Assembly (NCBI GenBank): GCA_020852955.1
Contig: JADYZW010000013.1
Span: forward strand, 1 to 64,000
DNA length: 64,000 nucleotides
Reading direction: 5' to 3'
From: Deltaproteobacteria bacterium
GTDB taxonomy: Bacteria > Desulfobacterota > Binatia > UTPRO1
A model generated the notes under the pieces. The model was given only the letters and a program-made list of their open reading frames with translations, had not been told where the DNA came from and searched no databases. Made by a program: the position numbers and the translations under genes. Each line of letters starts with the position of its first letter. Positions within the stretch are counted from its first letter, which is position 1. Shown here one piece after another: positions 23,450 through 33,800 of the stretch.

Positions 23450-26400
23450 ATGGCGACGAAGGGGCGGACGCCGCGGTCGACCGCGGCGGGCGAGACGCGA
23501 CGCATGCTGGTGGCCGTGCGGGCGCGCGACCGCCTCGACGCCGCGCGCGCCTGGCTCGCCGCGCATCCCCGCGATGCGCAGGTGCTGGTCGTCGCGGCGA
23601 CCGCCGAGGCCGGCGACGATCTCGTGCGCGCCGACGTGCGCGCGCAGGGCGCGCGCTTCGGGCTTGCGCGTGCGACGCTCGGACGGGTCGCGGGCGTTCT
23701 GGCGGCGCCGGCGGTCGCGGCGCGCCGCTGCGTGCCGGCGAGCCTCCTGTCGCTCGACGCGGTCGCGGCGCGCGCCATCCACCACCTGAGCACCGCCGGC
23801 CGACTGCGGTACTTCGCGCCGGTCGCCGATCGGCCGGGGTTTCCTTCGGCGGTGGCGCGCACGCTGGCGGAGCTCCATGCGAACGGCGTGACGCCCGCGA
23901 TGCTCGCGGCGCTGCCGCTCGTCGGCGCGGACCTGGCGCTCCTCGCCGGGGCGGCGGCGGCCGAGCTCGAGGCGGCCGGACTCGCGGATCGCGCGACCGT
24001 CTTCGCCGCCGCGGCGGCGGCCGTCGAGGGGCGCCCGCCGCCGCCGCTCGTGGGCGTTCCGATGCTCCTCCTCGACGTGCCGATCGCGAGCGCCTGCGAA
24101 GCCGATCTGGTGGCGGCGTTGGCGCGGCGGGCGCCTGCCGTCTTCGCGACCGTCCCGCTCGGAGACGAGCGGACGCGCGATCTCCTCGCCGCGGCGCTCG
24201 GCGTCGCGCCGACGACCGCCGATCCGGACGGGGACGAGGGCTCCTCGCTCGCGCGCCTGCAGCGCCATCTCTTCGCGCCGTCCACGCCGGCGCCGGCGCC
24301 GCTCGACGAGACGGTCACGTTGCTCTCGTGGCCGGGGGAAGCCCGGGAGTGCGTCGAGATCGCGCGGCGTATCCGGGAGGAGGCCGCGCGCGGGGTGCCG
24401 TTCGACCGGATGGCGGTCTTCCTGCACGCGCCGCGCGAGTACGTGCCGCATCTGGAAGAGGCGCTCCGTCGCGCCGAGGTGCCGGCGTTCTTCGCGCGCG
24501 GCACACGCCGGCCCGATCCCGCCGGACGCGCCCTGCTCGCGCTCCTGGCGTGCGCGGCGGAAGGGCTCTCGGCCCGGCGTTTCGCCGAGTATCTCTCGCT
24601 TGCGCAGGTGCCCGATCCCGAGGCGCGCGCCGCCCGCGTGGCGGCGCCGGTTCTGGCCGCGGCGGAGGAGGCGCTGCTGCCGGCGGCAGTCGCCGAGCGG
24701 CTCGCGGGTGTCGAGGCGGCGATGCGGGCGGACGCGGAGCGGGAGCGGCCCCTGCCGCTCGATCCGCTCGCGGAGGCGGTCGTCGCGGGGACCGTGGCGG
24801 CGCCGTGGCGATGGGAGGAGCTCCTCGTCGACGCGGCCGTGATCGGCGGCAAGGAGCGCTGGCGGCAGCGGCTCGACGGTCTCGCGCGCGAGCTCGCGGC
24901 GCGGCGCGCCGAACTCGCCGGAGAGGACGAGCCGCGCGCCGCCCGGCTCGAGGGCGTTCTCGGGCAGCTCGCACACCTGCGCGCCTACGCGCTGCCGATG
25001 ATCGAGCGCCTCGACGGCCTCGCCGGGCGGCGCGCGACCTGGGGCGTGTGGCTCGACGATCTGCGCGGCCTCGCGGTCGAGGCGCTCCGCGACCCGACGC
25101 AGGTGCTTGCGACGCTCGCCGAGCTCGTGCCCATGGCGCCCGTCGGTCCGGTCGCGATCGACGAGGTGCGGCTCGTGCTCGGCGCGCGCCTGCGCTCCCT
25201 CACGATCCCGCCGTCGCGGGGTCGGCACGGAGCGGTCTTCGTGGCGCCGACGGAGGCGGCGCGCGGGCTCGTCTTCGACGTGGTGTTCGTTCCCGGACTC
25301 GCCGAACGGCTGTTCCCGCGCAAGATCGTCGACGACCCGATCCTGCTCGATCCGAGCCGGCGGGCTCTCGCGGAGGTCGCCGCCGCGCCGCTCGGCACGC
25401 GCGCGGATCGGGTGACGGCCGAACGCCTCGCGCTCCGCTTGGGGGTCGGCGCCGCCGGCGCCCGCGTCGTCGTCTCCTATCCGCGGCTCGACATGGAACA
25501 GGGGAAGCCGCGGGTGCCGTCGTTCTACGCGCTCGAGGCGCTGCGCGCGGCCGAGGGGCGGCTGCCGGGATTCGAGGAGCTCGGCCGCCGCGCCCGCGGA
25601 GCGGCGCGGCTCGGATGGCCCGCGCCGGAACGCTCCGAGGACGCGATCGACGACGCCGAGTACGATCTCGCGCTCCTGGCGCCGCTGCTCGACGCCACCA
25701 CCGATCCCAAGGCCACGATCGGCGCCGCCCGCTACCTTCTCGGGGCGAACGCGCATCTCGCGCGGGCGCTGCGGGCGCGCGCGCAACGCTGGTGGAAGCG
25801 CTGGACGCCCGCCGACGGCCTCGTCGATCCGGACGACCTCGGCCGCACGGCGCTCGCCGCGCATCAGCTCGCGGCGCGCTCGTATTCCCCGACGGCCTTG
25901 CAGCACTTCGCGGCGTGTCCATACCGCTTCTTCCTGCAGGCGGTGCATCGCCTGCAGCCGCGCGAGGAGCCGGTCGCGATCGAGACGATCGACCCGCTGA
26001 CGCGCGGCTCGCTCTTCCACGAAGTGCAGTTCGAGGTGCTGTCGCGCCTCAAGGCGGACGGCCTGCTGCCGGTGCGCGCCGAGACCCTGGAGGTGGCGCG
26101 GGACGTCGTCGACGGGGCGCTCGACGGCGTCGCCGCGCGCTACCGCGAACTCCTCTGTCCCGCCATTCCGCGCGTCTGGGAGGACGGGGTCAACGGCATC
26201 CGCGCCGATCTGCGCGAGTGGTTGCGGCGGAGCGCCGAGGACGAGTCGGGCTGGGTTCCCGACCGCTTCGAGCTCGCCTTCGGGCTTCCGCTCGGCGAGC
26301 GCGGTGACGCCGACCCCGCGAGCGTCACGCGGCCGGTCGCGGTGGCGGGTCCGCTCCGGCTGCGCGGCTCGATCGACCTCGTCGAGCGCCATCCGCGCGG

Positions 26401-26800
26401 CGCGCTCCGCGTCACCGACCACAAGACCGGGAAGGCGCGGGCCGCGTCCGGCGTCGTCGTCGGCCGCGGCGAGGTCCTGCAGCCGTTGCTCTACGCGCTC
26501 GCGTGCGAGCAGCTGCTGCCGGAGCCCGTCGAGGCGGGGCGGCTCTACTACTGTACGGCGGCCGGCGGATACGAGCAGCGCGTCGTGCCGCTCGACGCGG
26601 CGGGGCGCGCGGCGGCGGCCGCCGTCGTCGAGACCATCGACCACGCGCTCCGCGACGGGTTCCTGCCGGCCGCGCCCGTCGAGCGCGCGTGCGCGTACTG
26701 CGACTATCGGCCGGTGTGCGGCCCGTACGAGGAGATCCGCCACCGCCGCAAGCCGGCCGAGCGCTTGCGCGATCTCGCGCGCCTTCGGAGCATGCCGTGA
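23450..26800 (+). CDS. AddB-like nuclease/helicase-fold subunit
   Basis: The 1116-residue protein is the AddB-type partner of the following helicase. It has UvrD-like architecture but no Walker A lysine at its N-terminus, and ends in a PD-(D/E)XK nuclease: SIDLVERHPRG, then TDHKTGK (about residue 990) and QPLLYALA. Four cysteines around the domain (ACPYRFFL and CAYCDYRPVCG) form the iron-sulfur staple known from AddB. It would cut one DNA strand during double-strand-break end processing. A later ATG at 23504 could be the true start. The stop overlaps the next gene's start. Confidence 0.8.
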   Translation: MATKGRTPRSTAAGETRRMLVAVRARDRLDAARAWLAAHPRDAQVLVVAATAEAGDDLVRADVRAQGARFGLARATLGRVAGVLAAPAVAARRCVPASLLSLDAVAARAIHHLSTAGRLRYFAPVADRPGFPSAVARTLAELHANGVTPAMLAALPLVGADLALLAGAAAAELEAAGLADRATVFAAAAAAVEGRPPPPLVGVPMLLLDVPIASACEADLVAALARRAPAVFATVPLGDERTRDLLAAALGVAPTTADPDGDEGSSLARLQRHLFAPSTPAPAPLDETVTLLSWPGEARECVEIARRIREEAARGVPFDRMAVFLHAPREYVPHLEEALRRAEVPAFFARGTRRPDPAGRALLALLACAAEGLSARRFAEYLSLAQVPDPEARAARVAAPVLAAAEEALLPAAVAERLAGVEAAMRADAERERPLPLDPLAEAVVAGTVAAPWRWEELLVDAAVIGGKERWRQRLDGLARELAARRAELAGEDEPRAARLEGVLGQLAHLRAYALPMIERLDGLAGRRATWGVWLDDLRGLAVEALRDPTQVLATLAELVPMAPVGPVAIDEVRLVLGARLRSLTIPPSRGRHGAVFVAPTEAARGLVFDVVFVPGLAERLFPRKIVDDPILLDPSRRALAEVAAAPLGTRADRVTAERLALRLGVGAAGARVVVSYPRLDMEQGKPRVPSFYALEALRAAEGRLPGFEELGRRARGAARLGWPAPERSEDAIDDAEYDLALLAPLLDATTDPKATIGAARYLLGANAHLARALRARAQRWWKRWTPADGLVDPDDLGRTALAAHQLAARSYSPTALQHFAACPYRFFLQAVHRLQPREEPVAIETIDPLTRGSLFHEVQFEVLSRLKADGLLPVRAETLEVARDVVDGALDGVAARYRELLCPAIPRVWEDGVNGIRADLREWLRRSAEDESGWVPDRFELAFGLPLGERGDADPASVTRPVAVAGPLRLRGSIDLVERHPRGALRVTDHKTGKARAASGVVVGRGEVLQPLLYALACEQLLPEPVEAGRLYYCTAAGGYEQRVVPLDAAGRAAAAAVVETIDHALRDGFLPAAPVERACAYCDYRPVCGPYEEIRHRRKPAERLRDLARLRSMP

Positions 26801-29800
26801 GCGGCGGCCGCGCGGCGCCGCCGCTCGCCGACCACCGCGAGCGCGAGCGCATCGCAACCGACCTCGAGGCGACGCTGATCGTCGAGGCGGCGGCGGGCAC
26901 CGGGAAGACGACCGCGCTCGTCGCCCGCATGGTCGCCGCTCTGGCGGCGGGTCGCGGTGAGCTTCCCCGGATGGTCGCGGTGACGTTCACGGAGCTCGCC
27001 GCGGGCGAGCTGAAGCTGCGCCTGCGCGCCGGCCTCGAGCGGGCACGCCTCGCGGCCGCGCCCGAGTCGGAGGCGGTCCGCAACCTCGCGCGCGCGCTCG
27101 GGCAGCTCGAAGAGGCGAGCATCGGCACCATCCATGCGTTCTGCTGCGATCTCCTGCGTGAGCGTCCCGTCGAGGCCGGCGTCGATCCGCTCTTCGAGGT
27201 GGCGGCGGCGGACGTCGCCAACGACCTCTTCGACCAGGCGTTCCACCGCTGGTTCGAGGAGGTGCTGAAAGATCCGCCCGAAGGGGTGCGTCGCGTGCTG
27301 CGGCGGATTCCGCGGCGCGGCCAGAGCGTGCGCGACCTCCTGCGCGGCGCCGCCTGGGATCTCGCGGAGCGCCGTGACTTCGCCGCTCCGTGGCGCAGAG
27401 AGCCGTTCGAGCGCGAGCGCGACGTCGACGCGCTCGTGGCGGAGCTGGAGACCCTCGGCCGGCGCGCGCGCGACGGGGACCGCAACGACTACTTCTACAA
27501 GTCGCTCGGGGAGATCGACGCCTTCGCGCAGGAGGTGCTGCGGCGCGAGGCCATCTGGGACCGCGACTACGACGGGCTCGAGGCGGAGCTGCTGGAGCTG
27601 TCGAAGACCGTGCACTGGCACTGGACCGGTTTCACGCGCGGCCCAGGCGCCGCGCAGAAGACGACGCTCCGGGCGGAGCGGGCGCGGGTCCAGGCGCGCC
27701 TGACGAGCTTCGTCGACGCGGCCGGCGCCGACCTGGCGCCGCGGCTGCAAGCCGAGCTCCGGCCGGTGATCGAACGGTATCAGACGCTCAAGCGGCGCGC
27801 GGGTCGCCTCGACTTCACCGACCTCCTGCTGGTCGTGCGGGACCTGCTGCGGCGCGACCCGGGCGTGCGGCGCGACTATCAAGAGCGCTTCACGCACGTC
27901 TTCGTCGACGAGTTCCAGGATACCGACCCCCTGCAGGCGGAGATCCTGTTCCTGCTCGCGGCCGACGATCCCGCGCAGGCGGACTGGACGGCGGTTCGCC
28001 CGCGGCCCGGGAAGCTCTTCCTCGTCGGCGATCCGAAGCAGTCGATCTACCGCTTCCGCCGCGCCGACGTGGCGCTCTACGAGGACGTGAAGCGGCGACT
28101 CCTCGCCGCCGGCGCGGTGCTGCAGCATCTCACCGTGAGCTTTCGCGCCGTGCCGGAGATCCAGGCGGCCGTGAACGCCGCGCTCGCGCCCCGCATGGGG
28201 GGGACGACGCCGAGCCAGGCGGCGTACGTGCCGCTGGTTCCCGCGCGCACGGCCGCCGCGACCCAGCCGGCGATCGTGGCGCTGCCGGTGCCGGCGCCCT
28301 ACGGGAGTCTCGGGAAGGTCGTCGATTGGCAGATCGAGAGATCGCTCCCCGACGCGACCGCGGCGTTCGTCGCCTGGCTCGTTCGCGAGAGCGGCTGGAC
28401 CGTGAGCGAGGGCGACGGGCCGCGGCGCGCGATCGAACCGCGGGACGTCTGCGTCCTGTTCCGGCGCTTCAAGTCGTTCGGAACCGACGTGACGCACGCC
28501 TACGTGCGGGCGCTCGAGGCGCGCCATCTGCCCCACGTGCTCGTCGGCGGCAGCGCGTTCCACGCGCGCGAGGAGATCGAGGCGCTGCGCAACGTGCTCG
28601 GCGCGATCGAACGACCCGACGACGAGCTCGCGGTCTTCGCGTCCCTGCGCGGGCCGTTCTTCGCGCTCGGCGACGGCGCGCTATTGGCGTTCCGCGAGCA
28701 GTACGGCGCGCTGCATCCCTTCCGTCGCGTTCCCGACGATCCGCCGCCGGGGCTCGCCGAGGTCGCGGCCGCGATGGCGGTCCTGCGCGACCTCCACCGC
28801 GGCCGCAATCGTCGGCCGATCGCCGACACGATCACGCGCTTTCTCGCGGCGACGCGCGCCCACGCGGGGATCGCGATCTGGCCGGCCGGCGAGCAGGCGC
28901 TCGCCAACGTCATGCGGCTGACGGACCTCGCGCGCCGCGCCGAGCGCCAGGGCCTCACGTCCTTTCGCGCCTTCGTCGACCGGCTCGCCGCCGCCGACGG
29001 GGAGACGAGCGACGCGCCCATCCTCGAAGAGGGAACGGGCGGGGTGCGGCTCATGACGGTGCACCGCGCGAAGGGGCTCGAGTTTCCGGTCGTGCTCCTC
29101 GCCGACCTCACCGCCAAGGAGGCGCCCGCCGAGCCGAGTCGCTACAGCGACGGAAGCCGGGGGCTCTGCGCGATGCGGATCGCCGGCTGCTCCCCGCCCG
29201 AGCTGCTGGAGGAGCGCGACGCGGAGCGGGAGCGCGAGCGGGAAGAGGCGGCGCGCATCCTCTACGTCGCGACGACGCGCGCGCGCGACCTCCTGGTGGT
29301 GCCGGTGGTGGGCGACGAGCGCCGCGACGGCTGGCTCGCGGCGCTGCATCCGGTCGTGTATCCCGAGGAGTCGCGGCGGCGGCAGCCCGAGGCCGCCACG
29401 CCGGTCGCGTGCCCGCGCTTCGGAGACGACACCGTGGGCGAGCGTCCCGAGCGCGCCCCGGGACGCGAGCGCGCCGTCGCTCCGGGGCGGCACGTCCCGG
29501 AGATCGGCGCGCACCGTGTCGTGTGGTGGGACCCCAAGATCCTCGCGCTCGGGGTGGAGGAGAGCGTCGGCCTCCGCCAGCAGAAGCTCCTCGAGGCCGA
29601 CGCCAGCGGCGAGAGCGCGGAGCGCGGCATCCGGGCGCACGCCGTGTGGCGGGCGACGCGCGAGCGCGTGTCCGCGGACGCGGCGCGCGCGACGATCGCG
29701 GTCGCCACCGCGACGGCGTGGGCGGCCGCGACGGCGGCGGCGGGCGCCGCGCCGGCGGCGCTCGCGTCGTTCGCGGCCGACATCACGGTCGAGTCGGCGC

Positions 29801-30264
29801 GTGACGCCGGGGCGCGCGAGCGGCCCGCAGGCGCGGGCTTCGGCGTCCTCGTGCACGCGGCGCTCGCGGCGGTCGACCTCGCGGCCGGGCCCGACGTCGT
29901 CGCGACGACGGTCGCGGCGCAGGCGCGGCTCTTCGCCGCGACGCCCCTCGAGGTCGCGGCCGCCGTCGTCGCCGTGCGCGACGCGCTCGCCCACCCGCTC
30001 GTCCGGCGCGCAGCCGCCGCGCTCGCGACCGGCGGCTGCCGGCGCGAGGTCGCGCTCACCTGCATGCTCGACGACGGCACGCTCGTGGAGGGCGTCGCGG
30101 ACCTCGTGTTCCGCGACGGCGGCGCCTGGACCGTCGTCGATTTCAAGACGGACCGCGATGTCGCGACGCGGCTCCCCGAGTACCGATGGCAGCTTGCGGC
30201 CTACGCGCGCGCCGTGGCCGATGCGACCGGCGCGCCGACCCGCGCCGTCGTGCTCACCGTCTGA
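26797..30264 (+). CDS. AddA-like UvrD/Rep helicase-nuclease
   Basis: The 1155-residue protein has superfamily 1A helicase motifs: Walker A AAAGTGKTTALVARM (about residue 30), motif Ia VTFTELAAGELK, Walker B VDEFQDTDPLQ (about 370), motif III VGDPKQSIYRFR, motif V MTVHRAKGLEF and motif VI YVATTRARD. A C-terminal PD-(D/E)XK nuclease shows ADLVFRDGGAWTVVDFKTDR and YRWQLAAYA (about 1110). It is the motor of a RecBCD/AddAB-type end-resection complex. It starts at a GTG that overlaps the AddB-like stop by four bases, so the two are translationally coupled. Confidence 0.88.
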   Translation: MSGGRAAPPLADHRERERIATDLEATLIVEAAAGTGKTTALVARMVAALAAGRGELPRMVAVTFTELAAGELKLRLRAGLERARLAAAPESEAVRNLARALGQLEEASIGTIHAFCCDLLRERPVEAGVDPLFEVAAADVANDLFDQAFHRWFEEVLKDPPEGVRRVLRRIPRRGQSVRDLLRGAAWDLAERRDFAAPWRREPFERERDVDALVAELETLGRRARDGDRNDYFYKSLGEIDAFAQEVLRREAIWDRDYDGLEAELLELSKTVHWHWTGFTRGPGAAQKTTLRAERARVQARLTSFVDAAGADLAPRLQAELRPVIERYQTLKRRAGRLDFTDLLLVVRDLLRRDPGVRRDYQERFTHVFVDEFQDTDPLQAEILFLLAADDPAQADWTAVRPRPGKLFLVGDPKQSIYRFRRADVALYEDVKRRLLAAGAVLQHLTVSFRAVPEIQAAVNAALAPRMGGTTPSQAAYVPLVPARTAAATQPAIVALPVPAPYGSLGKVVDWQIERSLPDATAAFVAWLVRESGWTVSEGDGPRRAIEPRDVCVLFRRFKSFGTDVTHAYVRALEARHLPHVLVGGSAFHAREEIEALRNVLGAIERPDDELAVFASLRGPFFALGDGALLAFREQYGALHPFRRVPDDPPPGLAEVAAAMAVLRDLHRGRNRRPIADTITRFLAATRAHAGIAIWPAGEQALANVMRLTDLARRAERQGLTSFRAFVDRLAAADGETSDAPILEEGTGGVRLMTVHRAKGLEFPVVLLADLTAKEAPAEPSRYSDGSRGLCAMRIAGCSPPELLEERDAEREREREEAARILYVATTRARDLLVVPVVGDERRDGWLAALHPVVYPEESRRRQPEAATPVACPRFGDDTVGERPERAPGRERAVAPGRHVPEIGAHRVVWWDPKILALGVEESVGLRQQKLLEADASGESAERGIRAHAVWRATRERVSADAARATIAVATATAWAAATAAAGAAPAALASFAADITVESARDAGARERPAGAGFGVLVHAALAAVDLAAGPDVVATTVAAQARLFAATPLEVAAAVVAVRDALAHPLVRRAAAALATGGCRREVALTCMLDDGTLVEGVADLVFRDGGAWTVVDFKTDRDVATRLPEYRWQLAAYARAVADATGAPTRAVVLTV

Positions 30265-30276
30265 TGCCGAGGGCGG

Positions 30277-30474
30277 TCAGTGGACCGTCGGGTCGCCGCG
30301 CCGGGTGGTTCCCATCGGCACCGCGGGCAGCCGTGGGAGCGGCGGTAGGACGTCGATCGCGGCTTGCCGGACCGGCGGCGAGAACCACCGGGCCGTCCGA
30401 TGACGCAGAATCCGGATGCGGCGTCCGAGCGTGAGACGCTCGGTGACGACGTCGAGCAAGCGTCTGTCCCCCAT
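30277..30474 (-). CDS. Small basic hypothetical protein
   Basis: A 65-residue frame begins MGDRRLLDVVTERLTLGR and has a GGGAGGA site seven bases before its ATG (a second ATG two codons earlier is less well placed). It is rich in Arg and Pro, without signal peptide or membrane segment. It faces the AddA-like gene with 12 bases between stops. I recognise no family. Confidence 0.45.
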   Translation of the reverse strand: MGDRRLLDVVTERLTLGRRIRILRHRTARWFSPPVRQAAIDVLPPLPRLPAVPMGTTRRGDPTVH

Positions 30475-30883
30475 GGTCATTCCTCCCCGCCGTTTTCCGT
30501 ATGCGAGACGATCTCCATACCCGTCATGATTTTTTGCTATCCGGGGCCGCGAGACAACACGCGAATCCGGTCATCGTGCAGAAAAAGCGCGTCTTTCTGG
30601 AGCGCCTGCGTCGAACCGGAGCAGATTTCCGGAACAGGCGCTCGTTGACGAGTCGCCGGTCCGCCAGCTTTTCCGGCGGGCCGCGTCGCGCGTGCGAACG
30701 CACCGGACGCGTTCGCGCTTGGCGACGACGACCCTACGCGCAGTCCGGCCGGCATTTTTCTCTGGTGCGGCCATAGGATGCCGTGGTAAACACGAGGGTC
30801 CGCAACGGGGAAGCGAATCCATGCGTGCCGTCATGGGCTGATCCCGTCTTCATCGCGTGCTCGTCCGAAGGAGGCTTCACCCC
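30475..30883. other. Intergenic region before the propeller-cytochrome gene
   Basis: About 400 bases without a convincing gene. The stretch around 30495-30545 is AT-richer than its surroundings. It contains the imperfect palindrome GTATGCGAGA-CGA-TCTCCATAC (30498-30519), which could be an operator shared by the divergent small protein and the downstream gene. I cannot place a promoter with confidence. Confidence 0.35.
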
Positions 30884-33800
30884 ATGAATGGAGCGTGGTT
30901 CCGTCGCGCCGCGGCGCTTGGCGCGGCTCTGGTGTCCCTGGGTTCGGCGCGGGCGCTCGCCGCGCCGTCGTTCACGCTGTTCGAGACCGGGCAGGTGCGG
31001 CCGCTCGCGCTCTCCGCCGACGGAACCCATCTCTTCGCGGTCAACACGCCCGACAACCGGCTCGAGGTGTTCGACGTCACGGGCGCGAGCCTGGCGCACG
31101 TCGGCGGCGTCACGGTCGGCCTCGAGCCGCTGGCCGTCGCGGCGCGCACTGCCGGCGAAGTCTGGGTCGTGAACCATCTCTCCGACAGCGTGAGCATCGT
31201 CGACGTGAGCGACCCCGCCGCGCCGCGCGTCGTCCGGACCCTGCTGGTCGGCGACGAGCCCCGCGACATCGTGTTCGCAGGCGCGGGCGGCACCCGCGCC
31301 TTCGTCACGACCGCCCATCGCGGCCAGAACACTCCGCTCCAGGCCACCATCGAGACGATCCTTTCGACGCCCGGCCTCGGCCGCGCGGACGTATGGGTCT
31401 TCGACGCGGCGAATCTCGGCGTCGCCCTCGGCGGGACGCCGCTCACGACCGTCACGCTCTTCGGCGACACGCCGCGCGCGCTCGCGGTGTCCCCCGACGG
31501 CGGCACCGTCTACGCGGCGGTCTTCCACTCCGGGAACAAGACGACGACCCTGTCGGAAGGTCTCGTGGCGAACAGCGGCCCGAATCAGCTGCCGCCGCCG
31601 AAGACGAACTTCCAGGGTACGGCGGGGCCCGAGGTCGGCCTGATCGTGCGCTGGGACGGCGCCAAGTGGACCGACGAGCTCGGCCGCGACTGGAACAGCG
31701 CGGTCAGGTTCGCCCTGCCCGACAAGGACGTCTTCTCGATCGACGCCAACGCGAACCCGCCGGTGCCGGTCGTCGGACCGACGAGCTTCTACGCCGGGGT
31801 CGGAACGATCCTCTTCAACATGGCGACGAACCCGGTGAGCGGGAAGGTGTACGTCGCCAACCTCGACGCGAAGAACCAGGTGCGCTTCGAGGGCGAGGGC
31901 GTCTACGCCGCGGGCTTCAAGCCGATGGGCGAGCCCGCGAGCGTGCGCGGCCACCTCGCCGAATCGCGCATCACCGTGCTCGACGGCGCGTCGGTCCTGC
32001 CGCGCCACCTGAACAAGCACATCGACTACGCGACCTGCTGCGCGGCGATCCCGAACACGGAGAATGCCGACAGCCTCGCGTTCCCCCTCGGGATGGCGGT
32101 CTCGAGCGACGGCGGCACGCTCTACGTCGCGGGTTTCGGCACCGGCGAGATCGGCGTCTACGACACGAGCGAGATCGAGAACGATACCTTCACGCCGGCG
32201 TCCGCCGATCAGATCCCGGTGACCGGGGGCGGCCCGACGGGGCTCGTGCTCGACGAGGCGCGGACCCGCCTCTACGTCCTGACGCGCTTCGACAACTCGA
32301 TCTCGGTCGTCAGCACCGCAACCGGCAACGAAACCGCCCACGTCGCGCTCCACAATCCGGAGCCGGCGAGCGTCGTCACGGGACGGCCGCGGCTGTACGA
32401 CACGAGCTTCTCCTCGAGCCACGGCGACTCGTCGTGCGCGAGCTGCCACATCTTCGGAGACTTCGACAGCCTGGCGTGGGACCTCGGCAACCCCGACGAT
32501 ACGGTGCTGAACAACCCGGGGCCGTTCTCGGTCGGGCCGTTCATCGATCCCGACTTCCATCCGATGAAGGGTCCCATGACGACGCAGAGCCTGCGCGGCA
32601 TGGCGAACCACGGCCCGATGCACTGGCGCGGCGACCGCACCGGCGGGAACGACGCCGGGAGCGTGCAGCCGGACTCCGGGACCTTCGACGAGGACGCGGG
32701 GTTCAAGAAGTTCAATCCCGCGTTCGTCGGGCTGCTCGGCCGCGACGCCGAGCTCGCGCCGGCCGAGATGCAGCAGTTCACGGACTTCGTCCTGCAGATC
32801 ACGTATCCCCCGAACCCGATCCGCAACCTCGACAACTCGCTCACGCCGGCGCAGCAGACAGGCCGGAGCTTCTTCTTCGGGCCCGTGTCCGACACCTTCC
32901 AGGACTGCGACGGCTGCCACCGGCTGGTGCCGAGCGCGAACGCGGCGGCCGGCGTGGCGGCGCCGGGATTCTTCGGGACCGACGGGCGCTCGTCGTTCGA
33001 GAACGAGACCCAGATCCTGAAGGTCCCGCACCTCCGCAACATGTACCAGAAGGTCGGCATGTTCGGCATGGCGGCGGTGCCGTTCTTCAACCCCGGGGAC
33101 AACGGGTTCCAGGGCGACCAGGTCCGCGGCTTCGGCTTCCTGCACGACGGCAGCGTCGACACGCTCTTCCGCTTCCACCAGGCGAGCGTCTTCAACCAGA
33201 CCCCGATCAACGGCATCAACCCGACCGGTATCCCGGTGGGTCCGGCGGGCGACCCGCTGCGGCGGAGCATCGATGCCTTCATGATGGCGTTCGATTCGAA
33301 CCTGGCGCCGATCGTCGGCCAGCAGATCACCCGCACGAGCACGAACGGCGCGACCGCCGACCCGCGCATCACGCTGCTCGAGCAACGCGCCGACGTCGGC
33401 GAGTGCGATCTCGTGGCGAAAGGGAAGATCGGCGGGGAGGAGCGCGGCTGGCTCTACATCGGCGGCGGCGAGTTCGAGTCGAATCGGTCGGACGAGCCGA
33501 CGGTCGGCGACTCCGCCATCCGCGCGCTCGCGAATGCGGCGGGTCAGGAGATCACGTTCACGTGCGCGCCGCCCGGATCGGGCCTCCGCATCGGCATCGA
33601 CCGCGACGGCGACAGCTACGGCGACGGCGACGAGCTCGACAACGGCAGCGATCCGTCCGACGCCGGCAGCATCCCGACGGGCGTGTCGCCCGTCTGCGCC
33701 TCCGTAACGCCGGCGCTCTGGAAATCGGCGACCCTCATCGACAAGACCGGCCGGCTCTCGCTTCGCGGCGAGGTGCTCCTCGGCTCGTACGCGCAGGCGC

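Noticed and set aside
23315..26857. An 1180-codon open frame on the minus strand opposite the AddB-like gene, and similar long opposite-strand frames at 30734-34141, 35999-39418 and 59493-62753
   Set aside because: Each is antisense to a gene with clear motifs, is dominated by Arg, Ala, Pro and Gly, and has no start/ribosome site or family match. They are a by-product of the high GC content.
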